64,000 nt of DNA, taken from NCBI GenBank assembly GCA_038503035.1, contig JAVSML010019046.1, positions 68,602-132,601 on the forward strand, read 5' to 3'. Shown piece after piece: positions 21,561-32,000 of this stretch. The notes below the pieces were generated by a model. The model saw only the letters and a program-made list of their open reading frames with translations, made no database searches and was not told the origin of the DNA. The first letter of the stretch is position 1, and each line of letters begins with the position of its first letter. Origin of the DNA: Crocodylus rhombifer. Lineage: Eukaryota > Chordata > Crocodylia > Crocodylidae. The translations under genes were made by a program, and so were the position numbers.

Positions 21561-22827
21561 TTAAATGAATGTCTGACAGCAGCCTTATACAAGAAGGACT
21601 AAAACAATTGCCTATCCCTTAACTTCTTTTGGCATAGAAAAATTGCATCCCTTAACCCGATTTTGAATATCTAGCTACTATTTTTTTGTGTGCAAATCAG
21701 TTTCTTGAACACAAAATAGGTGCAAATGTAGATAGGCAATTCTGAGAGCAAAATTTCATGGTTCCTATCAGAAGAGGGCTGCTTACTGAAGCTAAAGATT
21801 AGTAACTTGGCACTTGACTTTCCAAAAGTTATCCGTATACTGTACTGTATTTTATTCGTGAATCTCTGTTCATTTGGGACTATTAGCTTTCAGTAAGTGA
21901 GCAGCTATACTTAAAAGAGCATAAAAAAGGAAAAGTTAACAAGCGACCATTAAATGGAATGATAAAGGGTAATGAGGTATGTTCACCTGGGATAAAAGCA
22001 CTGTAAGAGGTATATAAATGGAAAGTAGTTTAAACTACCTGACCCATTAGTAGGAAGCAGTAAAATACCCACAGGAAGGAGGTTTGCAGGTATCTAAACT
22101 TGTTGGCACTGGGAGTCCATTCTGCTCATCTTTACTCATCACATAACGTGATGTGAAGGGACATGACCTAATTTCAGCAGACACATAACACATTTCATTT
22201 TTTTCATTCCCTAATAGCTAGCAATGAACCAAACAGAGTAGCAGTTTGTTGCTACAGCCTACTGGAAGTAGTCTACAATAGGAGGCCACGTACAAATATT
22301 GCACTTTTACCAGTCTATACCTATAACAGAACATACGTTTGATGCACACGAACTATTTAAAAAATAACAGAACCCAGTCTAAGATTCTTCCTGTTGCAGG
22401 GGTGAATGTGTGTTGTGTTTGTTTAAACTATGCCGCTTACAGAAAACCACATAACTTAGATCAATTCTGCCTCAGGCTTCTTGAATGTCTGTACCTAGCT
22501 AGAATGGAGAGAATAATTTGCAATGAATGATTACCTGGAAAGGCTAAGTTCCTTGTGTTTAACCTCTGTCAATCTCATCTGTCAATTATTGCTTCAGATT
22601 TAGTTGTGGTTCAAAATGTTTTTATTTTTTTTTAACTATAACTTTCTTTGCTTGTTGTTATTGTTACAGATGCAAACTCGTATTTTTTTTACTCCCAGTG
22701 AAACTGATTCCAAATGTAGTCACAATGAGTTGATCATTCTGTTACTTACACTCTTTGTTCCTTGGTATTTATACCTTTCCAGCTTCTGAAAACTGTTTTT
22801 GTTTCATTTTCTTCTTTTGTTGCGTCT
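21561..22827. other. Unassigned AT-rich DNA
   Basis: No repeat family or gene is recognised. Short frames at 22339-22530 and 22604-22789 have no supporting features. Confidence 0.45.
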
Positions 22828-23236
22828 TGTAACAGGGTCCCCTAACCTCTTTTTCTGAGTGCAAGGTGAAGGCTACAGTGTAGTGGACTGCAGATCTGTA
22901 AGCCTGTTTTCAGGGAGGCAGAATCAGGTGTAAGCCATAGCGAGGCATGCTGCAGAGTGGTAATCTTGCTAATTAGTAAGGAGGAACACTTGTTCCCCAT
23001 TAGGAAGGAGGGAGGTGCCCTATTTAGAATTAGAGGTAACAGAATGGGCTAGAGTGAGGAGGCCCTATGATGAACAGAGTGGACTGAGACACCTGGTATT
23101 CTGAAGGAAGCCTCCCAGGTTTATATTTGATTTTCACCAAATGAAGGTAGACAAAGAAAGGATGGTACCCCGAAATGGGATTAGTGGTGCTGCTAGAGGG
23201 TGTTATGTCCTTCTTCCGAGACGGGGTCCCATTACA
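22828..23236. repeat. Possible solo-LTR-like or other repeat, weak
   Basis: The stretch begins TGTAACAGGGTCCCC and ends GGGGTCCCATTACA, so it has TG...CA termini within a short inverted repeat. No target duplication of 4-6 bp is seen, no TATA box or polyadenylation site is clear, and I cannot relate it to a named family. The termini could be coincidental. Confidence 0.22.
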
Positions 23237-23599
23237 TTATCTATATCTCTAGCTTTTGTATCTGTATCTAGGTTTTTCATCTTTTCTCATAACTTATTCT
23301 AGTTAGGGACCTGATCTTTTCTGTTCTTTTTTTAACTTGTCTACTTTTTCAATATCTCTCTGGTAATAAAGGTACCTTACATAGTCTTAGATGCTCAAGT
23401 GTGGCTTAGATATCTTATTCTTTCTAAGTCCAAGTCTTGAACAATTCAAACCTGTACTTCCCAGCAAGAAGAGTACTTTGCTTCTCTTATGCTTGCAGGA
23501 CATTTTCTCTAACCATCAACATTAAGGAGACTGTAGTCCTAGGACAGGGTTTTTGCCAGTCACCATGTATCAGCCTTGACAACACAGCCCTGCACTCAC
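23237..23599. other. Unassigned DNA
   Basis: T-rich and then mixed sequence with no identifiable element. A 120-codon frame runs from 23437 into the GC-rich segment that follows, but it has no recognisable domain and reads straight into a palindrome, so I do not call it a gene. Confidence 0.4.
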
Positions 23600-23745
23600 T
23601 GGCTTCTACCCGGTGGAAGGGAAAGGGGGTGATCCCCACTGCCCCGCGCTTCATGGGGGGGCTCTGCCATGATCCCCATCCCCCACCTACTCTCCCAACC
23701 CCATCAATAGCTGCCCCACCTGGCCCCAGCTCCCAGTTGTTAAAA
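23600..23745. repeat. GC-rich segment repeated in inverse near 27480-27660
   Basis: The block GATCCCCACTGCCCCGCG with GGCTCTGCCATG, and the block CTACTCTCCCAACCCCATCA with ATAGCTGCCCCACC, both recur on the opposite strand at 27480-27660 (for example AATCCCCACTGCCCC with AGCTCTGCCATG). The two blocks appear in swapped order there, so the relation is not a simple inverted repeat. The pair brackets the CR1 at 23905-27458. Confidence 0.6.
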
Positions 23746-23750
23746 AACCT

Positions 23751-23896
23751 GTACCTGTTCCCCAGCGGTACCTGGAGAACTGACACCGAGGTAGCATGAG
23801 TAGCCCTGGTTCTGGAGGCAGACGGTCACTTCCAGAGCCAGGGATACTTGTGCTACCTCAGTCTCAGCTCCCCAGGTATAGCTGGGGAACAGGTAC
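23751..23896. repeat. 146-bp imperfect palindrome, 66-bp arms
   Basis: The left arm 23751-23816 and right arm 23831-23896 are reverse complements at about 56 of 66 positions, with GTACCTGTTCCCCAGC exact at the outer end. The loop is about 14 nt around 23817-23830. Because of the symmetry both strands translate to similar peptides around a TEVA motif, a by-product and not evidence of coding. It lies immediately upstream of the CR1 ORF1 sequence. Confidence 0.85.
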
Positions 23897-23997
23897 GAGG
23901 CCCTGGCAGCTGTGGAGAAGGAAGTAGAGGAGGATGCCTCCAAGGGAACGGATGCCACTCCAAACATGGCACAGGCCAAGAGCTACTGGAACCCTAA

Positions 23998-24492
23998 GAG
24001 GTCCTTGTCTTCGGTGATTCCATCCTGAGAGGAACTGAGGAGCCCATCTGTTTCTCTGATCCTACGACATGTGAGGTTTGTTGCCTGCCTGGAGCTCAGA
24101 TTCAGGACATCATGGAGATGATCCCAGACCTCATCCGACCCTTTGATCATTACCCTATGGTCCTCATCCATGTGGGAATGCATGATGCAGCCAGGGGCAA
24201 CCTGGACCACATCATGAGAAACTACAGGGCTCTAGGGGCAAAGCTCAAGGAGACAGGGGCACAGGTGATTTTTTCTTTTATACTTCTAGTGAGCAGACAC
24301 AGATGGCACCATGAGACATACACCAGTGAGGTCAACTGGTGGCTTCAGAGCTGGTGTTACCAGGTGGGCCTTGGGTTCCTGGACCATGACCCCCGTTTCT
24401 GCACAGAGGACATGCTTGGGCAGGACAGGCTTCATCGCTCCCCAAAAGGTAAGCATGTTTTTTCTTCCAGGCTGGCTGATCTTGTACAGTGA
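23998..24492 (+). pseudogene. CR1 ORF1 esterase (SGNH-type) remnant
   Basis: CR1 ORF1 proteins are known to carry an SGNH/GDSL-type esterase domain. Here a frame open from just after a stop at about 23998 shows block I FGDSIL (the Ser would be the nucleophile), the CLPGAQIQDI block, block III as HVGMHD where the family has GxND, so the conserved Asn is His, then GAQVIFSFIL, WCYQVGLGFLDH, and the terminal block DRLH with Asp and His spaced as in the catalytic pair, ending SSRLADLVQ at the stop. The N-terminal part, including any zinc-binding region, cannot be followed because a stop lies directly before the GDS block. The substrate and exact role of this domain in retrotransposition are not shown by sequence. 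The call rests on motif order, which I consider strong. Confidence 0.8.
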
Positions 24493-24659
24493 GCTTTAAA
24501 CTAGGTTTGCCAGGGGATGGGGATGCAGAGGAACATGAGGACACTTTGCCATCAAGCTAGGTGACACACACAGGTAGTACCCAGGTAAGTGACAGGGGCC
24601 AGGCCAGACTTAGGACCAAGGAGGCAGCACTGGCACCTACAGGAGGCCTCAAATGCCTC

Positions 24660-27371
24660 TACACAAATGCTTGAAGCATGGGGAATAAGCGGGAGGGACT
24701 CACCATCCTACTAGCTAGCAAAAACCAAGACCTAGTGGGGCTCACAGAAACCTGGTGAGATTCTACCCATGACTAGGCAGTGGATATTGAGGGATACAGG
24801 CTGTACAGGTGAGACAGAGCAGGGAAAAGGTGTGTGGGGGGTGAAAGCGCTATATGTAAAAGAGCAATACATATCCTCAATGTTCAGGATGGGGTCAGAG
24901 GAGGGGCAAAATGAGGCACTCTGGGTAAGAATGTAAGGGAGCGTGGGGAAAGGGACTTGATACTGGGTGCCTACTACAGAATGCCTCACCAGGGGGATGA
25001 GATAGACCTGGAATCTCAGGTCAGCTCATGGAGGCTGTAAAGTCAAGGGATGTGGTTGTCATGGGTGACCTAAACTACCCAGACATCTGCTGGTAGGAGC
25101 AGTAAGCCAGCTCCGATCAGTCATGTAGGTTGCTAGCCAGGGTACAGGACCTCTAAATAACCCAGGAGGTGTATAGTCCCACCATGGGAAATGCCTTTCT
25201 GGACCTGGTTCTTGCCACAGGCAATGACCTGGTGAGGGATCTGTGGGTACTCGACCACCTGGATGACAGTGATCATCGTCTGCTGGAATTTACTATCCAG
25301 TGCAGGTGTTGAAAGCAAGCATCAAGGCAGAGATCTTTGACTTCAGGAGGGCCGACCCCTGTAAGCTAAGAAGGATGGTAGGAGAGGCATTGGGATCTCA
25401 GAGCCTCAATGAGATGGGGGTCCAAGATAGATGGCTGTTCCTTAAGGAGATGATCCTCCAAGTCCAAAGGAAGTCAGTACCAATGTGCACCAATGGGGGC
25501 AGGAGTGCTCAGCAAAGACATGCAGGGATGCCTGAGGGCAAAAAAGGCGATGTACAAACAGCAAGGGGCTATCACCAAGGAGGATTACACCTCTGTTGCT
25601 TGGGTCTGCAGGGGGGTGATTAGGAAGGCCAAGGCAGAAATGGAGCTAGGGATAGCAACCAGAATTAAGGATAATAAAAAGTCCTTTTTCAAATACATAG
25701 GGAGTAAGAAGAAGGCACCAGGTAATGTGGGTCCCCTACAGGATAGGCTTGGCAATCTGGTGACTGTGGCAAATGAAAAAGCTGACCTCTTTAATGAATT
25801 CTTTGCCTCCATGTTCCTGAAAAGAGAGAAATATATTTCCCTCACTAGAATTGTGGACGGACCTAGGGGCAGCACCGCCATACCTAGAGTCAGGGACGAC
25901 CTATTTAGTGAACTTTTGGGGGGTTGGACATATTTAAATCAGTAGGTCCAGAAACTCTTCACCTGAGGGTGCTGAAGGAATTGCCAGGGGTCATAGCGGG
26001 ACCCCTGGCACTAGTCTATGAGCAATTGTGGGGCACTGGTCAGGTACCAGAGGATTGAAAAAGGGCCAATGTGGTCCCCATTTAAAAAAAGGGGAGGAAA
26101 GAAGACCCAGGAAATTATAGGCTAGTCAGTCTTACCTCAGCCCTTGGGAAGACCTTTGACAAAATTATCAAGGAGCACATCTGCAAAAGCCCAGCAGGGG
26201 AGGTAATGCTTAGGCACAACCAACATGGGTTCATTGAGGTCAGGTCCTGCCTGACTAACCTGGTTTCTTTTTATGTGATTAGGTCACAAAGTCCCTGGAT
26301 GAGGGTGTCAAGATGGATGTTGTCTTCCTGGACTTTAAGAAGGCTTTTGACAAGGTTTCCTACCACATTCTCTTAAAAAAAACTTGGTGACTGCAGCATT
26401 GATGCCTACACAGTCAGATGTGTGGCAAATTGCCTCAATGGTCACACCCAGAAAGTGGTGGTGGATGGGTCATTTTTGACCTGGAGGGATATAGGCAGCG
26501 GAGTCCCCCAGGGCTCGGTCCTGGGGCCTGTACTGTTCAACATCTTTATCAGTGATATGGATGTGGATGTGGAAAGCATGCTGTTCAAATTCGCTGATGA
26601 CACCAAGGTGGGCACAATAGAGTGGAGGGACAGAATCCAGCTAGATCTAGACAAATTACAGAGGTGGGCAGATGAGAATAGGACTGAGTTCAGTGCAGAC
26701 AAGTGCAAGGTGCTGCATCTAGGGAGAAGGAACCAACAACACACCGATAAGCTGGGGAACACCCTTCTTGTCAACATGGTGGCAAAAAGGGAACTTGGAG
26801 TCATTGTTGACTCCAGGATGAACGTGAGGCACCAATGCAAGGAAGCGGCTAGTAAGGCTAACTGCACCTTTTTGTGCATCTATAGATGCATCACAAGCAG
26901 GTCTAGGGAGGTGATCCTTCCCCTCTATGCAGCATTGGTCAGGATGCAGTTGGAGTAATGTGTCCAGTCCTGGGCGTCGCATTCTTGAGAGATGTGGCTA
27001 GCATTGAGAGGGTCCAGAGGAGGGCCACTCGCATGATCAAGAGGCAGCAGGGCAGGCCCTACGAGGAGAGGCTAAAGGGCCTGAACTTCCACAAGAGAAG
27101 GCTGAGAGGGGATCTGGTGGCCATTTACATACTCACCAGGGAGGACTAGCAGGACTTGGGGGAGGCTCTGTTCCCCCAAGCACCACCTGGGGTTACTAGG
27201 AACAACGGCCACAAATTGTTAGAGAGAAGGTTCAGGCTGGACATCAGGAGACATTACCTTACAGTCAGGGCTGCCAGACTCTGGAATGGGCTTCCAAGTG
27301 AGGTGGTAATTTCTCCTACCTTGGGGGTCTTCAAGAGGAGGTTGGACAGATATTTGGCTGGGGTGATATGA
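24660..27371 (+). pseudogene. CR1 ORF2: APE endonuclease plus reverse transcriptase, disrupted
   Basis: The endonuclease part contains LVGLTETW (about 24730), MGDLNYPDICW (about 25058) and DSDHRLLEFTI near 25268-25300, i.e. the conserved Glu, the GDxN-like and the SDH motifs of APE-type nucleases, but with several in-frame stops. The linker MGVQDRWLFLKEMIL is at about 25417. The RT region is frameshifted between 25920 and 26420; motif A can be read as VVFLDFKKAFD near 26325, VPQGSVLGP near 26502 and intact FADD near 26590. The frame then continues to LHLGRRNQQ, and the C-terminal domain ends YLAGVI at 27369. At least three frame changes separate the blocks, so no functional protein can be made. 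Confidence 0.85.
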
Positions 27372-27459
27372 CCGTGACACCTGTTCCTGCTTGGGGGAGG
27401 GGGTCAGACTTGATGGTCTGTTTAGGTCCCTTTCAACCCTAAGTACTATGATACTATGA

Positions 27460-27842
27460 AAAAAAAAAGCCCCGTGCTCACTGGCTGCTGCAGCAGCCAT
27501 CGAGGCTTCTGAGGGCTCATGGCAGAGCTCCCCATCCAGTGTGGGGCAGTGGGGATTGTCCCTCTTGCCTGGCAGTTGCTGGTGAATGTGGGGCTTTTTT
27601 TTTTAAAAAAAAGCCAGGATGCTGGAGTTGGGCGGGGCAGCCATTGACAGGTCTGGGAGAGTGGGCCGTGGATCAGGCCTGTTTGATTTGGAGATTTGGC
27701 CACTTCAGCACGGCCAAGTCTCCAAATCAGATTCAGTCAAATTGATTCGGGACAGAGAGTCGAATGACTGAATCAAATCAGTGTCCCTTGAATCAGCTGA
27801 ATCCAAATCCGAAGTGAATACTAGCCACTTCTCACAGGCCTA
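27460..27842. mobile_element. hAT-like element remnant with hairpins
   Basis: After the CR1 tail comes GC-rich sequence (27480-27660, related in inverse to 23600-23745) and then a block rich in GATTC/GAATC motifs. A near-perfect hairpin lies at 27685-27728 (17-bp arms GATTTGGAGANTTGGCC, one mismatch). The right end reverse-complemented reads TAGGCCTGTGAGAAGTGGCT, resembling hAT-type termini. No matching left terminus is found, so the element is truncated or was split. It abuts a non-LTR fragment on the right. Confidence 0.4.
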
Positions 27843-27859
27843 ATGGTCAACATATGCAT

Positions 27860-28410
27860 ATCAAGAAAAGAAGCTGAACAGCTTTCATCCACACTGCTTA
27901 CCACATATTCTTGACATCAAGTTGCAAGACAGAATTACCAACCTAGAGGTCATTGTTAAGCCAACCTGCCAACCATCACTGCACTACTCAAACAGCAGTG
28001 CCTATGGTAGCTTGGCCATCTCTGCAGGATGGAAGATGGGCACAGCCTGAAGGACTTCCTGTACGGGCAAACTTCAGGTGGGGAGAGAAAAATAAGGTGC
28101 CTGAAATTGCACTTCAAAGATGTCTGCAAGCAGGACATGAAGGCTTTTGGAACTGACCCAAACCTTTGGGAGGCCTTAGCAGGAGACAGGAACAGAAAAC
28201 AAAGTGGCGCTCCCTTCTCAGTCATGGAGTCCAACATCATGACAAAAAACAGTTACTCGTATTACAATAAAAATGTGACTGAAGGAAACAGCATGGCAGT
28301 ACAGTAACCCCTAATGCTATATACACCTGTGACCGCTGTGGCAGTACCCGCAAATCTAACATCACTGTCTACAGCCACAAGAGAAAATGTACCACCAGTC
28401 AGTAGAATAG
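27860..28410 (+). pseudogene. Non-LTR retrotransposon ORF, C-terminal end with zinc-finger-like tail
   Basis: In sense orientation, with frame changes, the sequence gives LNSFHPHCLPHILDIKLQDR, a decayed RRLRWLGH-like segment, MEDG followed by LKDFLYGQ, the segment LHFKDVCKQDMKAFG, and finally YTCDRCGSTRKSNITVYSHK with a closing Cys. This order (WxDxIxN, LGHVxRMxDxRxPKxLLYGEL, RFKDVxKRDLK, then CxxCG...H...C) is the C-terminus of a non-LTR endonuclease-reverse transcriptase type often seen in animal genomes. I do not assign the clade. The upstream catalytic part is missing; a hAT-like element lies directly before it. Confidence 0.65.
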
Positions 28411-29899
28411 ATGCAATATCCAGCATCACTTGCTGATGAATGGATGCCATCACTTCCCATTTCAGTAATAGGTAACTCTGCTTAACTCCTTTTACCTCTT
28501 GTTCCTCACCCCAGTAGTGTATCCCACAAATAAGTCTGAGGTCAGCTAGGTCAGCCTTGCATGCTGCATCTTGTGCAACTTTTGCCTGAGGGGGCAGACA
28601 GCCATAGGAATGAGTAGGGTAGAAATCTTGTGGTGGATGATACAGAACCAAAGGAAGACAGTTTCATTCTGGAGTAGGACTTTGCTTCTTGAAAGTTGGT
28701 TGCTCAGTAAGGATCACAGTCTTTTGATAGATAAACAATATTAGCACACCAACTAATTCCTCTCTCTCTTTGTGAACCTTCCTTGGAACCCAATGGGGCT
28801 GAATTTTATATATGTAATGCCAGTTGCTGCATGTGCAGTATGCCGAGGTCACCCATATATAGATGCAGGAACCACTGCTCCTAGATATGTAGAAGGAACA
28901 ACATCGCCAACCCCTCCAGGGTTCCCTCTGATGCTCTCAGATGTCTACATGCTTATGTGTGAAGGCATTTTCCTCCACATTTCTCTCTACAGAGATGTTA
29001 TTATGGCATTTGGCTGCAGCTGTTCTCTTTGTGTACAAGGCACATGGGCACTGACAGTGGTGCACCATCAACAGAACTTCGATGGTATTCACTGGGCAAC
29101 TCCACTTAAATATTTCCCACGGTTAGGTGGGCACCCGTATGCTCCCACTAGGGCCCAGTCTTGAGGGTGTGTAGGTTGTAATGCGTGGGTGGCCTTATGA
29201 GCTCTCATATCCCTCCCTTTTGCTTGGCGACTGGTATATGGCTGTGTTCCTAGACTGGACTCCTTGGAGAATGTGCGGTGGCTGCAAGTGAGCATGCAGC
29301 TGGCTGACCTGCAGTGGTTCTCCCCACCTTCCACTTCAGCTTTCAGTGTCTGTGGTGTAGATCTGTTTACTTTCAAGCCTATGTGAGCAAGTGTGCCCAT
29401 ACTGAGTGTGGCAGGTTGATGGTGTGATCATAGAAATGTTTGGAGCCCCTTCAAAACATGAACATACTTTCACCCGGGCTTAAACCCAGAGATATTTTGC
29501 TATGTTGGAATAATTTTCTGCTCATTCAAACACACACCAGTTAAAATGTACCGGCTGCTGCCTTTTTGAAACGTTTCATTGTTAAAAGGGTTCCAAATGT
29601 TCATGTGCCCATACCCTGAAGTGTCCTGTGTTGGCAGTGCCTTTTACGCAGTGCAGGTGTAGGGTGATTTTTTTTTGGGTACAATTTTGCTTTTTGGATG
29701 AGTTTCCTCCCGTCCATTTCCCCCTTGGAGCTGCCATCCAAGCTGCAAAGAAGCGGCAATATCCAGAGGAATGAAAAATTCCAGAAATTAAGAAAAAAAA
29801 AATCCCTTGTGGTGCTACAATGCCATCTGAAAACCCTCATTGCATTGACTCTGTGCGATATAATCCTTTCCCTCATAAAATTTCTGGCTTGTCTACATA
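28411..29899. other. Unassigned intergenic DNA
   Basis: There is no repeat signature I recognise. Frames at 28262-28651 (minus), 28772-29164 and 29089-29400 are short, overlap on opposite strands and show no domain. Confidence 0.45.
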
Positions 29900-30005
29900 G
29901 ATTTTAAGCTCTATGGGGCAAGGACTGCCTCCTTCAGAGACGTTTCAGTACAACAGGGCCCTGATAGTGGTTGTACACTATTGGAATATAAATAATTACT
30001 TCTGC
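29900..30005 (+). mobile_element. L2/MIR-type 3' tail relic
   Basis: The sequence TTTTAAGCTCTATGGGGCAA with GGACTGCCTCC, later CAGGGCCCTGATAGTGGTT and TATTGGAATATAAATAATTA, follows the order of the common amniote L2/MIR-type tail (TGTAAGCTCTTTGGGGCAGG ... AATACAAATAATAA). A related tail lies at 46505-46635. It is old and short. Confidence 0.6.
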
Positions 30006-31764
30006 TAACAAAGCACAGGGACAGGATGTGGCGTTAAGACACTGCCTGTATGATGGGTGAATAGAAGGCATGTTGCTATGAGCCTCAGAAAGAACTGGGG
30101 ACAGTTCTAATTTCTGGAAGTTATCCTGCTACTTTTGTCCTTTTCAAGCACACTTGTGTACAGGCTGTGCTAATTCCTGAGCAGTTGTCATATTCAGGGA
30201 GAGCAAAGATTATGTTTGTGTCTGTCCCTTTACTCCTTATGTGTGGCAAGGTATAAAGCTTCTGGGACATCCAGTCAAGACTTGCTACAATCTGGCAAAG
30301 AATCTTTTCTACTATCTAGAGAGTCATATTTTACTATGTTCCCTTCAGCAGCTATTTTAGTAATTCCATGCAAAAGCCAATCAAGTTTGTGAGAAGCAGC
30401 ATTAAAAAATGACACTTTTACACAGTCCTGTATTTTCCAGTGTTTCTGTTTTCAGCATTTATGTTGTTTTTCAGCTCCTGAAAGATTCAGTTGATTATTT
30501 AAAAATAGTTTCTTTTTTTGTTTAATTCTTTACTAACAGTTTATAGCCAGCATTTGGCACCTTTATGCCTTGTGTGAATTACAGATGATGCAAACCCACA
30601 AAGACTTCATTCAGACCCCTTAAACGTGCCTGCTTGTTGAAGCATAGGGATGATAAAACAATAAAAACCGAAGTAAAAACAAAATATTGCTCCATTGAGG
30701 ATGGCTTATAACCAACCAGAATATTTGGCAGAGTAGCCCATGGGGGTAAAGGCTGACAAATTCTTCTCAAGCACTGTCAGTTCTGCCATTTTCTGAGTGG
30801 CTTCTGAGTAAATCACAGACAATAAGCAGGATCACCTTGCTCAATAAATCACTACAGCCGTTCTTGAAAACTGTAGTGAACAGACAAGAGACAAGCTTGT
30901 GGGATGTCACTTTACATCCCCAGTTTGGACAACAGTCAATTAGACTTTACAGAGCAAAGCTGCACAGATGCTTTACTGCTCTGTCAGTAGCGGGATACCA
31001 AGCAGAGCAGGTGATTATTTTTACGGGTAGGCAATAAAAGCAAAATACTGTTATTACACATTTCTCCCCTCCCACCCTCCTCCATGTTTCTTTTAAAGCT
31101 TGGCTGCATTATTATTTCACAGCAGTATCAGAGATAACATGCATCAACACTGTCAAAAAAGGTGCACACTACCTGCAGGGCAGACCTGTTGATTGGGTGT
31201 TTCCATTATAAATGGCACTATACTTAGGATTTGCTATCTTGGCTGTTTCAGAATTTGTCAGTTCGTGTGATGTTTTCTTCATTTTATCATTTTCATAGTT
31301 CTTTTCAGAAATAGTTTTAGAAATATAAAATCTTCTTTGTATGTGTAAATAGGAAAGTCGTTTCAAGCCACACGCTATACTGTGCTGTTTCAATAACGAA
31401 ATCATGTGAAATAGCTCAGATATTTCCAATTGTATGAAAGAGGTAAAATATGTGACATGTACCAAATACATACTTCAGACCTTGCATTGTATGACTATAT
31501 ACCTTAAATAGGATACAGTCTTCTCCTAACTACCTCAAAATAATGCCAATGGCAAAAATTACTCAAGAGCTATAGGTAAAACTCTAATTCAATCATAAAG
31601 TGGGAGGGAGACCATGTATCCTTCAAATTAGACACACGCATGTACCAAGTAGAGTTAATATTTGCAGATTCTTACCTCAATATTAAGGCTGCTACATGTT
31701 TAAGAACTCATTTCCCTAACTTCAGTTCCAATCCTGAAGAGCTGTTAGAAACCTAATACCATGC
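30006..31764. other. Unassigned AT-rich DNA
   Basis: No gene, RNA or repeat boundary is recognised. The final 8 bases before the next element are the left hAT target duplication. Confidence 0.5.
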
Positions 31765-31772
31765 ATTATGAG

Positions 31773-31992
31773 AAGGGATCCTGATTTTCTCTGATTTAAA
31801 ATATCTCCAATTTTTAGTTAAAAAAGGATCCCCAAATCCACATTTTCCCATGATTTAAATCTACCTATCTATCTATCTATCTATCTATCTAGTGGTGTGT
31901 CATTTTAATAATGGAAAAATGTGAATTTGGGGTTACTTTTTTCTAACCGAAAATTTAGGGATTTTTTGAAATCAGAGAAACTAGGTTCCCTG
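31773..31992. mobile_element. Palindromic hAT MITE with central microsatellite (copy 2)
   Basis: The left TIR AAGGGATCCTGATTTTCTCT and reverse-complemented right TIR CAGGGAACCTAGTTTCTCTG flank a 220-bp palindrome. Identical 8-mers ATTATGAG at 31765-31772 and 31993-32000 are a perfect hAT-type target duplication. Inner arms pair CCCCAAATCCACATTTTCCC with GAAAAATGTGAATTTGGGG. At the centre is a (CTAT)n tetranucleotide run. This is the same family as 6697-7036, where the centre is a different microsatellite. Confidence 0.88.
31865..31891. repeat. (CTAT)n microsatellite
   Basis: About seven uninterrupted CTAT units at the centre of a hAT palindrome. Confidence 0.95.
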
Positions 31993-32000
31993 ATTATGAG

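Larger units (their letters stand above)
23905..27458 (+). mobile_element. Long decayed CR1 LINE with ORF1 and ORF2 (copy 5)
   Basis: The order is ORF1 esterase (23998-24492), a spacer of about 170 bp, ORF2 endonuclease (24660-25310), reverse transcriptase and C-terminal domain (25310-27371), then the 3' UTR with the GTCAGACTTGATGGTCTG block and an ATACTATG tandem tail ending at about 27458, followed by an A run. At about 3.5 kb it is the most complete CR1 in the window. The 5' limit is uncertain because the sequence upstream of 23960 is GC-rich and partly palindromic. Stops and frameshifts make it inactive. Confidence 0.85.

Noticed and set aside
22828..23236. Solo LTR with TG...CA ends
   Set aside because: Kept only as a weak feature: no target duplication, TATA box or poly(A) signal. 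The inverted ends could be coincidence.
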